A stretch of 64,000 bases of DNA from Thiomonas sp. X19 (lineage in GTDB: Bacteria; Pseudomonadota; Gammaproteobacteria; Burkholderiales; Burkholderiaceae_C). Made by a program: the position numbers and the translations under genes. The stretch is taken from contig NZ_LT605203.1 in NCBI RefSeq assembly GCF_900089495.1, positions 3,630,179 to 3,694,178 on the forward strand, in the 5' to 3' direction. Under the pieces are notes generated by a model. The model had not been told where the DNA came from, searched no databases, and saw only the letters and a list, made by a program, of their open reading frames with translations. Shown in pieces: positions 8,556 through 18,029 of this stretch; positions within the stretch are counted from its first letter, which is position 1, and each line of letters starts with the position of its first letter.

Positions 8556-9971
8556 TTACAGCGAGTAGTACATATCGAACTCCACCGGGTGGGTGGTCAT
8601 GCGGAAACGGGTGACTTCTTCCATCTTCAGGTCGATGTAGGCGTCGATGAAATCTTCGCTGAACACACCACCCTTGGTGAGGAAGGCACGATCCTTGTGC
8701 AGATAGTCCAGCGCCTGGTCGAGGCTGGAGCACACGGTCGGGATTTTTGCGTCTTCTTCCGGCGGCAGGTCGTACAGGTTCTTGCTGGCGGCTTCGCCCG
8801 GGTGGATCTTGTTTTCCACGCCGTCGAGACCAGCCATCAACATGGCCGAGAAGGCCAGGTAGGGGTTGCAGGTGGGATCGGGGAAACGCACCTCGATGCG
8901 GCGCGCCTTGTCGCTGGGCACATAAGGCACGCGGATGGAGGCGGAACGGTTGCGGGCCGAGTAGGCCAGCTTCACCGGAGCCTCGAAGCCCGGCACCAGA
9001 CGCTTGTACGAGTTGGTACCCGGGTTGGTGATGGCGTTGAGGGCGCGCGCGTGCTTGATGATGCCGCCGATGTAGTACAGCGCGAACTCGGACAGCCCGG
9101 CATAACCATTGCCGGCGAACAGGTTCTTGCCTTCCTTCCATACCGACTGGTGCACATGCATGCCCGAGCCGTTGTCGCCCACCACGGGTTTGGGCATGAA
9201 GGTGGCGGTCTTGCCGTAGCTGTGGGCCACGTTTTGCACCACGTACTTCAGAATCTGCGTCCAGTCGGCGCGTTGCACCAGGGTGGAGAACTTGGTGCCG
9301 ATTTCGCACTGGCCGGCACCGGCCACTTCGTGGTGGTGCACTTCGACGGGCACGCCCATCTGCTCCAGCAACAGGCACATTTCCGAGCGGATGTCCTGCA
9401 GGCTGTCCACCGGGGGCACGGGGAAGTAGCCACCCTTGACCGACGGACGGTGAGCCATGTTGCCGCCTTCCATCTTCTCGCCCGACATCCAGGAGGCTTC
9501 GTCGGAGTCGATCTTGACGAAGCAGCCGGACATGTCGACGTTCCAGCGCACCTGGTCGAAAATGAAAAACTCGGGCTCCGGGCCGAAGAAGGCGGTGTCG
9601 CCCAGGCCGGATGCCTTGAGGTAGGCCTCGGCTTTCTTGGCGATGGAGCGGGGATCGCGGTCATAGGGCTTGCCGTCGCCCGGCTCGAGCACGTCGCAGC
9701 TAAGCAGCAGCGTGGTTTCTTCCATGAAGGGGTCGACATTGGCGGTGTTCGGGTCGGGCATGAGCAGCATGTCCGACGCCTCGATGCCTTTCCAGCCGGC
9801 GATGGACGAGCCGTCGAAAGCATGGCCCTGGGTGAACTTTTCATCGTTGAAAGCGGAAATCGGCACGGTCACGTGCTGTTCCTTGCCGCGGGTGTCGGTG
9901 AAACGGAAATCCACGAACTTGACGTCGTGTTCCTTCACCATATTCATCACATCAGCAACGTGTTTGGTCAT
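8556..9971 (-). CDS. glnA: Glutamine synthetase, type I
   Basis: ATP-dependent synthesis of glutamine from glutamate and ammonia. The protein has 471 residues, the usual length of the dodecameric type I enzyme. It shows [32 protein letters not shown], the nucleotide and metal segments [19 protein letters not shown] and [11 protein letters not shown], and the adenylylation-site region LYDLPPEE. I placed the start at ATG 9971 (MTKHVADVM), which has GGAGAA six bases upstream. An upstream in-frame start exists but reads non-conserved sequence. The leader holds a sigma-54 type promoter and an NtrC-like site, consistent with regulation by the ntrBC genes downstream. Confidence 0.96.
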   Translation of the reverse strand: MTKHVADVMNMVKEHDVKFVDFRFTDTRGKEQHVTVPISAFNDEKFTQGHAFDGSSIAGWKGIEASDMLLMPDPNTANVDPFMEETTLLLSCDVLEPGDGKPYDRDPRSIAKKAEAYLKASGLGDTAFFGPEPEFFIFDQVRWNVDMSGCFVKIDSDEASWMSGEKMEGGNMAHRPSVKGGYFPVPPVDSLQDIRSEMCLLLEQMGVPVEVHHHEVAGAGQCEIGTKFSTLVQRADWTQILKYVVQNVAHSYGKTATFMPKPVVGDNGSGMHVHQSVWKEGKNLFAGNGYAGLSEFALYYIGGIIKHARALNAITNPGTNSYKRLVPGFEAPVKLAYSARNRSASIRVPYVPSDKARRIEVRFPDPTCNPYLAFSAMLMAGLDGVENKIHPGEAASKNLYDLPPEEDAKIPTVCSSLDQALDYLHKDRAFLTKGGVFSEDFIDAYIDLKMEEVTRFRMTTHPVEFDMYYSL

Positions 9972-10085
9972 GCAAATTCTCCAGTCATGGGAGTGGGTTG
10001 GGAAAGGGGCCTGGCGCTGGGGCATGGACCTGCAAGAGGCTGTTCATGAGCACACTGATCGTGTCGTCGACGATGCCGAAAATCT

Positions 10086-10102
10086 AGCAGAAACCATGCC
10101 AC
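10086..10102 (-). promoter_or_regulatory. Putative sigma-54 promoter of glnA
   Basis: On the minus strand TGGCATGGTTTCTGCTA reads as a -24/-12 element: the GG and GC dinucleotides have the exact sigma-54 spacing. It matches the TGGCAC-N5-TTGCA consensus except for T in place of C at the end of the first box and C in place of T in the second. It lies about 115 bp before the glnA start codon. This is pattern matching, supported by glnA being a classic NtrC/sigma-54 target. Confidence 0.6.
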
Positions 10103-10177
10103 GCCTTGGCAAATGGCCATGCCCGGGAAACCGTCGTGAAAGTGGATGGGCAGGGATGATTGCCCGAAAGCCCGGAC

Positions 10178-10192
10178 GCACCAAGAGCGTGC
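10178..10192. promoter_or_regulatory. Putative NtrC enhancer site
   Basis: GCAC-N7-GTGC (GCACCAAGAGCGTGC), the spacing of the NtrC consensus GCACC-N5-GGTGC with weaker inner bases. It lies about 80 bp upstream of the sigma-54 type promoter of glnA, a normal enhancer distance. Only one such site is obvious. It overlaps nothing coding; the next stop codon is at 10196. Confidence 0.45.
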
Positions 10193-10195
10193 TCG

Positions 10196-10981
10196 TTAGA
10201 GTTTTCGCACAACTTCTGTGCAAATACGTGCTTTCAGGCCCTCAAGTCCCTGTTTGAGTGCATCAAACGCGCCTTCTACATTTTGAGGCTCGCCTTTGAC
10301 ACCCAGTTCGATATGCCGGCCCCATTCCGGGTGGTCCACACTCGGCAGGCTGAACACCTTGACACCGGCATGCTCGTGCTCGATGCGCTCCATGAGCGGA
10401 GTCAGGTCCGACTCCATCGCCCCTTGCACGATGACGGCACGCTCGAGATAACTGCCGATGCGGTGCAAATGCCGCAGCGGCCCGTCGAGCACCCAGGCCA
10501 ACATGGGCCAAGCCATGACCGGGAAACCCGGAACGAAGAAATGCTGGCGGATCGAAAACCCGGGAATCTGGTTGTAGGGGTTGGCGATGATGGCGCTGCC
10601 TTGCGGGAACATGCCCATCTGCAAACGCTGCACATTGGCTGGCGAATCGGGCGGCCCAAGCGCTGCCGTGGCGATGCGTTGCTGAATCAGGCGCTTGGCC
10701 TCGGGATGGAGTTCAAGCGGCACATCCAGGGCCGCCGCCACGCTCTGGCGCGTGTGGTCGTCGGGCGTGGCGCCAATGCCGCCGCAACTCAACACCACAT
10801 CACCCCGGGCAAAGCTTGCGCGCAGGGCCATTCGCAGCAAGGCGGGGTCGTCACTCAGATACTGCGCCCAGTGCAGTTGCATGCCCCGCGCTGCCAGCAG
10901 TTCCTGGACTTGCGCGAAATGCTTGTCCCGCCGTTTGCCAGACAGGATTTCGTCGCCGATGATATAGAGGCCGATCGCCAT
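10196..10981 (-). CDS. CinA-N / MoaB-like molybdopterin-binding domain protein
   Basis: A 261-residue protein with the MoaB/Mog/CinA N-terminal fold: LYIIGDEILSGKRRDKH at the start, then VLSCGGIGATPDDHT, the hallmark of the domain. PNPYNQIPGF-like NPYNQIPGF and FFVPGFPVM follow. It lacks the C-terminal CinA deamidase domain, so it belongs to the short competence/damage-inducible A class of unproven function. It is divergent from nothing: glnA lies downstream on the same strand, 224 bp away, and the EI24 gene is upstream. Confidence 0.85.
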   Translation of the reverse strand: MAIGLYIIGDEILSGKRRDKHFAQVQELLAARGMQLHWAQYLSDDPALLRMALRASFARGDVVLSCGGIGATPDDHTRQSVAAALDVPLELHPEAKRLIQQRIATAALGPPDSPANVQRLQMGMFPQGSAIIANPYNQIPGFSIRQHFFVPGFPVMAWPMLAWVLDGPLRHLHRIGSYLERAVIVQGAMESDLTPLMERIEHEHAGVKVFSLPSVDHPEWGRHIELGVKGEPQNVEGAFDALKQGLEGLKARICTEVVRKL

Positions 10982-11077
10982 GATGGAACGCGAGCTGAGG
11001 TGGAAGGGAAACTGCAGGGGGAGGTGCTGCGCACGGCATGTCGGCCGGTGCCGCGGCCCTGCAGCCAGCGTCCTGGA

Positions 11078-11878
11078 TCACGCCGTGGTCACGAGTTGCT
11101 CGCGCCCAGCGGCCAAGGCTGCCAGCAAATAATGCACGAACCACAGAGCGGTGAACACGAAACTGAGAACATACAGCCACAGCGCCAGCAGCGTGAGCAC
11201 CGGCAACAAAGCCAGCACCAGCCAGCCCAGGCCGAACAACAAGGTCGGCAAAACGCTGAGGTAACCGCAGCTCACGCCCATGAGCAAGAGGGACCAGCGA
11301 TGGTCGCGCAGGAGCTGCCTGCGCTCGGGCACGCTGGCGAACTGAACGACGGCGTCGAAGGCGAACATCTGCGCCGTCATCCAGCCCCAGATCAGCGGCG
11401 CAACGAGCCAGCCGACAACTGGAATGAACCACAGCGGCAGGCTCAACAGCAACGCCCCCAAACCCGCCAGCGTGATCCACAGCGACCAGAGAAGCGACTG
11501 CACCAGCCGGCCACGGCCGCGCTGCTGCAGTTGCGCGTAACGGGCCCGCGCGACCATAGGGCCCGCCACCGGCATGACCAAAGCCGCGGCCAAGAGCAGG
11601 CTCGACAGCAGCAGCGCCAGGATGCTGCAGGCCGTGAGCAGTGCCATGCTCAGGCCTTGCACCGGCTGCGTCCAACCCACCGCCCGCAACAGGTCCAGCA
11701 ACCAAGTCTGGGTCTGCAGCCAAGCTTGCATGGACGCAAGCCACCCTTCCCAGAACAGGGCATGGGCGACCAGTCCCAAGACTGCGGTGGCTGCCAGCGG
11801 CAGCAGCGACAGGGCCAGCATGCGCGGACGCAGGGTATCCAGCAGGGCTCGCCAGGCGGATTGGAGGAGCCGGTTCAT
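11078..11878 (-). CDS. EI24-domain inner-membrane protein
   Basis: A 266-residue protein with about five or six hydrophobic segments (for example ALSLLPLAATAVLGLVAHAL and SILALLLSSLLLAAALVMPV). The order of segments and the motif PVVGWLVAPLIWGWMTAQMF fit the EI24/CysZ family. Some relatives transport sulfate; that role cannot be assigned here. The ATG at 11878 is preceded in the message by an AT-poor leader without a strong ribosome binding site. The gene ends 96 bp before the CinA-like gene on the same strand. Confidence 0.8.
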   Translation of the reverse strand: MNRLLQSAWRALLDTLRPRMLALSLLPLAATAVLGLVAHALFWEGWLASMQAWLQTQTWLLDLLRAVGWTQPVQGLSMALLTACSILALLLSSLLLAAALVMPVAGPMVARARYAQLQQRGRGRLVQSLLWSLWITLAGLGALLLSLPLWFIPVVGWLVAPLIWGWMTAQMFAFDAVVQFASVPERRQLLRDHRWSLLLMGVSCGYLSVLPTLLFGLGWLVLALLPVLTLLALWLYVLSFVFTALWFVHYLLAALAAGREQLVTTA

Positions 11879-12036
11879 CGCGGGAGAGTATCGAAAAAGA
11901 TGCGCATGCTTTCGATGCTAATCGTCCACCATGACCCGGGCATGGCTCCATGGGGCGTGGAGTTTGTGGTACTTGGACAGAGCCGCAAGCGCAAGCACAA
12001 TGCCATGGATCGAGTCGAACACAATGGAGATGCACG

Positions 12037-13401
12037 ATGGACCAGACCGAACTGACGCGCGCAGGGCAGCAGGGTGCGATGAATCTGCCGAATCTGGACG
12101 CGCTATGGATGCCATTCACCGCCAACCGCCAGTTCAAGGCGGCGCCGCGCATGCTGGTCGGCGCCCGCGGCATGCATTACCGCAGCCATGACGGGCGCGA
12201 GATTCTCGACGGCGTGGCCGGGCTGTGGTGCGTGAACGCGGGCCACGGGCGCGAGGAAATCACCGCGGCCATTGCGCGGCAGGCGAGCGAAATGGACTAC
12301 GCGCCGCCCTTCCAGATGGGCCACCCGGCGCAATTCGAGGCTGCCGATCTGCTGGCCAAGATCGCCCCGGCCGATCTCACCAAGGTGTTTTTCACCAACT
12401 CAGGTTCGGAGTCGGTGGATACGGCGCTGAAAATCGCTCTGGCCTATCACCGCGCCCGCGGCGAGGGCACGCGCACCCTGTTCATCGGCCGCGAGCGGGG
12501 TTACCACGGCGTCGGCTTCGGCGGCATTTCTGTGGGCGGCATGGTGGCCAACCGCAAGGTGTTTCGCGGCAGCCTGCTGCCCAATGTGGACCACCTCCCC
12601 CACACCTATGCGCCCGAACACCAAGCCTTTTCGCGTGGCCAGCCCGCGTGGGGTGCGCATCTGGCCGACGATCTGGAGCGCATCGTGCAGTTGCACGACG
12701 CAAGCAATATCGCCGCCGTCATCGTCGAACCCCTGGCTGGCTCCACCGGGGTTCTGGCGCCGCCCAAGGGCTATCTGGAAAAGCTGCGCGCCATCTGCAG
12801 CAAATACGGCATCCTGCTCATTTTCGACGAGGTCATCACCGGCTACGGCCGCCTCGGCACTCCGTTCGCGGCGCAGTATTTCAACGTCACGCCCGACATC
12901 ATCACCAGCGCCAAGGCGGTGAACAACGCCGCGGTGCCGCTGGGCGCGGTGTTCGTGCGCGAGGGCATTTACGACGCCGTGGTCAACGGCGCGGCCGAAG
13001 GGGTGGTGGAGTTTTTCCACGGCTACACCTACTCGGGACATCCGCTGGCCGCCGCCGCGGCGGTGGCCGCGCAAAAGCTGTACGCCAGCGAAGGCCTGCT
13101 CACCCGTGTGCAGCGCGAGGGGCTGGACATGTACTGGGAAAACGCCGTGCATGGCCTGCGCGACGCACCTCATGTCAAGGACATCCGCAACCTCGGTCTG
13201 GTGGCGGGCATCGAGTTGCACTCCCATGCGGATGGCGTGGGCAAGCGCGCCTTTCAAACCTTCCTCAAATGCTTCGAGCTCGGCGTGCTGGTGCGCTACA
13301 CCGGCGAAACCATCGCGTTGTCGCCGCCGCTCATCATCGAGCAGGGACAGATCGATCAACTCGTCGACACCTTGCGCCGAGCCCTGCACACACTGGCCTG
13401 A
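12037..13401 (+). CDS. Class III aminotransferase, probable beta-alanine/omega-amino acid:pyruvate transaminase
   Basis: PLP-dependent omega-transaminase of 454 residues. MNLPNLDALWMPFTANRQFK is the family N-terminus, followed by GREILDGVAGLWCVNAGHGR, VFFTNSGSESVDTALKIALAY (phosphate cup), IVEPLAGSTGVLAPPKGYLE, LIFDEVITGYGRLG and the Schiff-base lysine in SAKAVNNAAVPLGAVF. I used ATG 12037 because GGAGA lies seven bases upstream; the in-frame ATG 15 codons later is a possible alternative. Members degrade beta-alanine or other omega-amino acids with pyruvate as acceptor. The exact substrate is inferred from overall similarity, not shown by any one residue. Confidence 0.88.
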   Translation: MDQTELTRAGQQGAMNLPNLDALWMPFTANRQFKAAPRMLVGARGMHYRSHDGREILDGVAGLWCVNAGHGREEITAAIARQASEMDYAPPFQMGHPAQFEAADLLAKIAPADLTKVFFTNSGSESVDTALKIALAYHRARGEGTRTLFIGRERGYHGVGFGGISVGGMVANRKVFRGSLLPNVDHLPHTYAPEHQAFSRGQPAWGAHLADDLERIVQLHDASNIAAVIVEPLAGSTGVLAPPKGYLEKLRAICSKYGILLIFDEVITGYGRLGTPFAAQYFNVTPDIITSAKAVNNAAVPLGAVFVREGIYDAVVNGAAEGVVEFFHGYTYSGHPLAAAAAVAAQKLYASEGLLTRVQREGLDMYWENAVHGLRDAPHVKDIRNLGLVAGIELHSHADGVGKRAFQTFLKCFELGVLVRYTGETIALSPPLIIEQGQIDQLVDTLRRALHTLA

Positions 13402-13434
13402 AGGGGCCAGCCGATGGAAACTGAAGCGACGCTG

Positions 13435-13471
13435 AAACACGCCGAAATTGGTACTTCCGGGGTGTTTTTTT
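13435..13471 (+). terminator. Likely terminator after the aminotransferase
   Basis: AAACACGCCG pairs with CGGGGTGTTT (one G-G mismatch) around a 13-base loop and is followed by more T, giving seven in a row. It starts 34 bp past the stop codon. Confidence 0.65.
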
Positions 13472-13555
13472 GATGTTCAGCGCCTATGATCAAAGCATCA
13501 GCGAAGCCGGATGCCTGCTGAACCGGCTTCGCACCCTTTGAGCGAGGAGCCTGCC

Positions 13556-14065
13556 ATGCGACGCCTTTATTTCCTGGTCCCCGATGCCGCCACGGCCCAC
13601 ACCATCGTTGATGAACTGCTGGTGGCGCGCATTGCCGAGAAGCACATCCATATCCTCGCCCGTGACGGCACGCCCCTGGGCAATCTGCCTGAAGCCGGCC
13701 TGGCCCAGAAGACCGACCTCATCCCCGCCATCGAGCGTGGCCTCGGATACGGAGGCGCCACCGGAACCATTGCCGGGCTGGTCGCCATTTCCATACCCGG
13801 GGTGGCGGTGATTTCGGCGGGGGCCCTGGTGGTGGCGCTGGCCGTGGCCGGCACCGTGCTCGGCGCCTGGGTGAGCAGCATGATTGGCATCAGCATCGAA
13901 AGCCCGCGCTTGAAGCAATATGAACAAGCCATTCAGTCGGGCCAATTCCTGATGATGCTGGACGTGCCGGTGGCACGCGTGGATGAAATTCACGCCCTGA
14001 TCCGTCAGCACCACCCCGATGCCAGCCCGGAGGGCGTCGAACCGGCCATACCAGCGTTTCCTTGA
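13556..14065 (+). CDS. DUF1269 membrane protein
   Basis: A 169-residue protein. The N-terminus MRRLYFLVPDAATAHTIVDEL and HIHILARDGTPL resemble a small ligand or nucleotide-binding half, while residues 70-105 form a glycine/alanine-rich double hydrophobic hairpin (GTIAGLVAISIPGVAVISAG). This is the layout of DUF1269 proteins, whose role is unknown. The start is ATG 13556 with GAGGAG six bases upstream. The leader has a perfect 10-bp inverted repeat (13501-13510 with 13523-13532) of unknown purpose. Confidence 0.82.
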   Translation: MRRLYFLVPDAATAHTIVDELLVARIAEKHIHILARDGTPLGNLPEAGLAQKTDLIPAIERGLGYGGATGTIAGLVAISIPGVAVISAGALVVALAVAGTVLGAWVSSMIGISIESPRLKQYEQAIQSGQFLMMLDVPVARVDEIHALIRQHHPDASPEGVEPAIPAFP

Positions 14066-14185
14066 AACCCCGGCAGCAAGGGCCTGTTCACGCCATTTCT
14101 GCGCACCAGCCCGGCTCAGGGCTGACGCTGGCCAGAGCCGAGGAGGCTCTACACTCGGCCTTCTTCTTGCCTCGGCTGCCTGAAC

Positions 14186-14893
14186 ATGCCCCAAACACCT
14201 GCACCTGGACCTGACACTCCCCTCTCGGACACCGAACTCGACCGCCTGGAGCAACTGCTCGACAGCGACGACATGCCCGAAACCGTCATGGATATTTCCA
14301 TGCTGGATGGGTTTTTCACCGCCCTGCTCTCGGGCCCCAAACTGCTGCCTCCAACCCAGGCGCTGCCGTGGATCTGGGACAGCGAGGAAGGCAAGGCCCA
14401 GCCCCGATTCAAGGACAAACAACAGGCCGAGGAGTTTCTGGGCCTGCTGATGCGCTACTGGAACATGCTGGCCACCACCCTGAGCGAGCATCCGGACGAT
14501 TACGCCCCGCTCATCTATTTGAACGGCGAAGGCGACGAACAGGAAAGCATCATCGAGGAATGGTGCAGCGGCTATGTGCTGGGTCTGGCGCAAGACCCGC
14601 AAGGCTGGGCGCCGATGCTGGAGGAGCCGTCCGACGAGCTCAGCCTCATCATGCTCTACGGCACCGAGGAAGGCTGGGCGCAACTCGGCGATCAACAGCT
14701 CGACGACGACTATCACCGCGCTGCCGCCGACGCGCTGGCCGACTGCGCCACTGCCATCTACGACTACTGGCGCCAGGCCAAGGCGCCGCCCATCCGCAAT
14801 GCGGCCAAGGTCGGGCGCAACGATCCCTGCCCTTGCGGCTCGGGCAAGAAGTACAAGCTGTGCCACGGTGCGCCGGCAGCCAACGAGCCCTGA
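14186..14893 (+). CDS. UPF0149/YecA family protein with SEC-C zinc motif
   Basis: A 235-residue protein with an N-terminal YecA/UPF0149 domain ([32 protein letters not shown]) and a C-terminal SEC-C motif, [19 protein letters not shown], that binds zinc. The same motif ends SecA. Proteins of this architecture are common, and the related YecA binds the ribosome and SecA substrates. Its own role is not established. It stands alone between DUF1269 and the insertion sequence. Confidence 0.88.
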   Translation: MPQTPAPGPDTPLSDTELDRLEQLLDSDDMPETVMDISMLDGFFTALLSGPKLLPPTQALPWIWDSEEGKAQPRFKDKQQAEEFLGLLMRYWNMLATTLSEHPDDYAPLIYLNGEGDEQESIIEEWCSGYVLGLAQDPQGWAPMLEEPSDELSLIMLYGTEEGWAQLGDQQLDDDYHRAAADALADCATAIYDYWRQAKAPPIRNAAKVGRNDPCPCGSGKKYKLCHGAPAANEP

Positions 14894-14955
14894 GTCACCA
14901 CGGTGTGCCGCAACGGCAACGCCACAGCCTTGCAAGCGGCCACGAAAATGCCTAG

Positions 14956-16557
14956 GAGGCTGTCGGACTTGAACCCGAGCGAATCCGATTGATCAGTGCG
15001 ACGCGTTTTTTTTGACAGCGGCGCGCTGATCGAACGCTCTCGATGGTTGGCGAGACACTGTGAGGGCACATGGGGCGGCCTGGGGACTCGGTTTTGGCGT
15101 GGTCGGGGCGCACTATTGCCCTCACGCGGCTCGCAGGACGTGCATGCGCTTGATGTTCCAAGCCATGGTCACCAAGCTCCATTCGCCTTGTGCCTTGGCC
15201 AGCCCGCGCATGCTCATCTGGCGCCAACCCATCACTTGCTTGATGATGCCGAACACCGGCTCCACTGTCTGCTTGCGCAGGCCGTACAGGGCTCGGCCTG
15301 CTTGCGTGCCCAGGCGGTGTGCCATCTGCACGAGCGGATCCGTCGTCTGGGGCTCGGGCACATCGGGTGCAAAGCGCCCCATCACCGGCGTGTGATGCGA
15401 CTCCCGCTTGAGCGCCAGCAGCGGCTCGATACCCGCGTCGTTGCACGCGATCACGTTGGCTTGGCTGAAGAAGCCGTTGTCCGTGATGAGCGTGTGCACC
15501 TCGCCCAGCACCGCGGGTAACGCTTGGATCTGCTGCAGCGTAGGCACAACTTCGCGCTTGTCGTTGGATGCCTGGCTCACATGCTGGGTGATCACCATCA
15601 TCGTCGCGATGTCCACGCCGGCTTGTGCGTTGTAGCTTTGCTCGAAGCCCCCACCCGACACGGGCATGATGCGCGACTCTTCATCCGTGAGGTTGACCTG
15701 ATCGCTGCTCCGGGGGCCGGCCTCTGGCGGCTCAGGGTCCTTGCCGCGCGGCTTCTTGCCCGCCTCGCGCTGGGCTTGGCGCTTGGCGGTCTTGGCCTCG
15801 TACTCCTGCTGCTCGACCTGATGGCGTTCGCTGGCGCGCTGCTCGATCTTGGCCTTGGCCTGCGCGATTGCGCTCAAGCGATCTGCACGCAGGGCGATCT
15901 CCGCCGGCACATCCATGCCGTCGGGTACCGTCGCGCGGTCGCTGTTCTCTGCCAGCGCCAGCAGCGTTTGTACTTCCTGGCGCAGCTGCGCCTCGATCTT
16001 GTTGGCATGAGCCCACGACAAGGCCTTGTGCTTGCTGGCGTTGGCGTCGATCTTGGTGCCATCCAGCGCGATGTGTCCGAGCTTGAGCAGCTTCATCTCG
16101 CGCGCCAGAACCAGCACCTGCACGAACAGTGCCTCCACCTCCTTCAAGAAGCGGCGGCGGAACGTCGCCAGCGTGTCGTGATCGGGGTGGGTATTGGCCG
16201 CAACAAAGCGGAACGCCACCGAGTCGTAGGTCGCCCGCTCGATCTTGCGGCTGGAGTGCACGCCGTTGGCGTAGCCGTAGATCAGCAGGCCCAGCAGCAC
16301 CGCCGGATGGTGCGCCGCCGAGCCCCGGCCTGCGTACTGTCGGGCCAGATCGCCCAGATCAAGCTGCTCGATGACTTCGACCACGAAGCGCGCCAAGTGA
16401 TCAGTGGGCAGCCATTCGTCCACCGACGGTGGCAACAGATATGCGGTGTCTCGGTCAACAGGGACGAAGCGGCTCATCGGCTCGGGCTCTCGGTTGTGCA
16501 GCAGCAATTGTCTCGGATAGCGTCTTCATCCGGAAGACCGCAAAGTCCGACAGTCTC
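14956..16557. mobile_element. IS1182-family insertion sequence
   Basis: A 1602-bp element with imperfect terminal inverted repeats: left GAGGCTGTCGGACTT (14956-14970) and right GAGACTGTCGGACTT read inward from 16557, with one mismatch. Both ends are flanked by CTAG (14952-14955 and 16558-16561), the expected short palindromic target duplication. It encodes one intact transposase on the minus strand, so it may still be active. Confidence 0.92.
15122..16477 (-). CDS. IS1182-family transposase
   Basis: A 451-residue DDE transposase. MSRFVPVDRDTAYLLPPSVD is the standard IS1182 N-terminus; KIERATYDSVAFRFV, HPDHDTLATFRRRF and the first aspartate in HIALDGTKIDANASKHKAL follow. NAQAGVD, LITDNGFFSQAN (second catalytic Asp) and the C-terminal YGLRKQTVEPVFGIIKQVMGWRQ complete the catalytic domain. 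The frame also opens upstream to a TTG at 16507, but ATG 16477 matches the family. No frameshift or internal stop is seen. Confidence 0.93.
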   Translation of the reverse strand: MSRFVPVDRDTAYLLPPSVDEWLPTDHLARFVVEVIEQLDLGDLARQYAGRGSAAHHPAVLLGLLIYGYANGVHSSRKIERATYDSVAFRFVAANTHPDHDTLATFRRRFLKEVEALFVQVLVLAREMKLLKLGHIALDGTKIDANASKHKALSWAHANKIEAQLRQEVQTLLALAENSDRATVPDGMDVPAEIALRADRLSAIAQAKAKIEQRASERHQVEQQEYEAKTAKRQAQREAGKKPRGKDPEPPEAGPRSSDQVNLTDEESRIMPVSGGGFEQSYNAQAGVDIATMMVITQHVSQASNDKREVVPTLQQIQALPAVLGEVHTLITDNGFFSQANVIACNDAGIEPLLALKRESHHTPVMGRFAPDVPEPQTTDPLVQMAHRLGTQAGRALYGLRKQTVEPVFGIIKQVMGWRQMSMRGLAKAQGEWSLVTMAWNIKRMHVLRAA

Positions 16558-16568
16558 CTAGGGCCTGT

Positions 16569-17072
16569 TCAAGCTGCGGCTTCGTCGGCGCGCAACGGTA
16601 GACGTTTTTCCCAGAACGTGGCATGGCCCTGCGCCGGGTCGAGGGCATAGGGCTGGAAGCCGAATTTGCGATAACTGGCGATGGCCGGCAGGTTGTGTTC
16701 CAGCACCTCCAGTGTGAGTTTGCCGCAGCCGCGTGCCAAGGCCAGCGCCTCCAAGCTCTCCAGCATGCGCGCTGCCAAGCCTTGCCCGCGCCGAGTTGGC
16801 GCCACATACACGTCGTGCACGTTGAGCAGTGGGCGCGCCATGAAGGTGGAGAAGCCCTCGAAGGCATTCACCAGACCCACCGCCTGCCCTGGCGCCAGGG
16901 CGAGCACGCCAACGTAGTCATGGCGCTCGCGCAGCGCCGGAATCAAGCGGGCCTCAGCTTCGTGCTCCAGGCCCTTGCCGCCCGTCGCCTCCAGGGCGTA
17001 GGCCCGGATCATGGCGAGCACGCCTGCGGCATGGCTGGGGTTGGACCAATCGACGGCGCAGATTTCGATCAT
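16569..17072 (-). CDS. GNAT family N-acetyltransferase
   Basis: A 167-residue acyltransferase of the GNAT fold. The acetyl-CoA-binding motif A is clear: VYVAPTRRGQGLAARMLESLEAL, preceded by the beta4 strand GLVNAFEGFSTFMARPLLNVHD and followed by LTLEVLEHNLPAIASYRKFGF. The start is ATG 17072 (MIEICAVDW); the frame is open further upstream but the extra residues are not conserved in style. The substrate cannot be told from sequence. It ends 11 bp from the insertion sequence. Confidence 0.85.
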   Translation of the reverse strand: MIEICAVDWSNPSHAAGVLAMIRAYALEATGGKGLEHEAEARLIPALRERHDYVGVLALAPGQAVGLVNAFEGFSTFMARPLLNVHDVYVAPTRRGQGLAARMLESLEALALARGCGKLTLEVLEHNLPAIASYRKFGFQPYALDPAQGHATFWEKRLPLRADEAAA

Positions 17073-17146
17073 CGTGGACTCGTGGGGGTTTCCCGGTTCA
17101 AGGCTTTGGGGCCGCTGCAAGGGGGTGCTGCTGGGGGTTCCACTGC

Positions 17147-17848
17147 TCAAAACCGCTCCACCCACGGTCGCAGTTCAAGCTCCCAAGACCAGGCGCTGCG
17201 ATCTTGTTGCAGCAGTTGCAGGTAGTTGCGAGCGATGGCATCGGGGTCGAGCATGGAGTCGGGCGCGCCGGCAGGCTCCACCCGCCCCGGATTGCGGATG
17301 GCGCCATCGATCACGACATGCGCGACATGAATGCCTTGCGGCGCGAGTTCGCGCGCCAGGCTTTGCGCCAGGCCGCGCAGCGCGAACTTGCCCATGGCAA
17401 AGGCGGCTGAGTGGGCATAGCCCTTGACGCTGGCCGAAGCGCCGGTGAACAGCAAGGCGCCTTGCCCGCGCGGCAACATGCGCCGCGCCGCCTGCTGCGC
17501 AACGAGAAAACCGCCGTAGGCGGTGACCGCCAGCGCCTGCGCCACCGCCTGGGCATCGACCTCGGTGATCGGCCCGCCGACCCTGGCGGCGGGGTTGTAG
17601 ATGACGACATCGGGCGGGGCCTGGAAGGCTCGGTCCAACTGCGCGAACAGGGCATCGACCTGGGCCGGGTCGCTCGCATCGCAGGCCAGCGCCAGCGCGT
17701 CCAGTTCCTGGACCAGCGGCGCCAGTTTGTTCGGGTGGCGTGCGGCCAAGGCCACGCGATAGCCGCCGTCGCGGCTGAGGACGCGGGCCAGCGAGGCGCT
17801 GAGGCCACCGCCAGCACCCACGATCAGGGCACTTGGCTTCGCATGCAT
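17147..17848 (-). CDS. SDR-family oxidoreductase lacking the usual catalytic tyrosine
   Basis: A 233-residue Rossmann-fold protein. The nucleotide loop is ALIVGAGGGLSASLARVL instead of the classical TGxxxGIG, and DVVIYNPAARVGG takes the place of NNAG. Where classical members have YxxxK, this one has FAMGK (SAAFAMGKFALRGLAQSLA): lysine is kept and tyrosine replaced by phenylalanine. The serine position is present in TGASASVKG. It belongs to a recognised divergent subgroup of short-chain dehydrogenases; catalysis as a normal dehydrogenase is doubtful. It is divergent from the next SDR gene. Confidence 0.8.
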   Translation of the reverse strand: MHAKPSALIVGAGGGLSASLARVLSRDGGYRVALAARHPNKLAPLVQELDALALACDASDPAQVDALFAQLDRAFQAPPDVVIYNPAARVGGPITEVDAQAVAQALAVTAYGGFLVAQQAARRMLPRGQGALLFTGASASVKGYAHSAAFAMGKFALRGLAQSLARELAPQGIHVAHVVIDGAIRNPGRVEPAGAPDSMLDPDAIARNYLQLLQQDRSAWSWELELRPWVERF

Positions 17849-18029
17849 GGTCGGGGCGACGCAGTGTGCGCTCGGTTTGTGAGGGTCTTTAACTTTAGCC
17901 GATGCATCGGCGAGCCGCACAGGCGCATGGGGACATGCCTGGCGAGCCAAGGTTCAGCGCACGCCGCCTGCAGCCCGCGGCGTATCGATCGACAATCAAA
18001 GGCTACTTTCATCCGACACGGAGTTCAGC

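Noticed and set aside
8349..10049. A 566-residue plus-strand frame opposite glnA
   Set aside because: Shadow of glnA: high-GC codon use keeps the reverse frame open. No recognisable domain and no ribosome binding site.
13501..13532. Terminator in the DUF1269 leader
   Set aside because: The 10-bp perfect stem has no T run after it and lies just before a good ribosome binding site. It may be a leader hairpin, but nothing more can be said.
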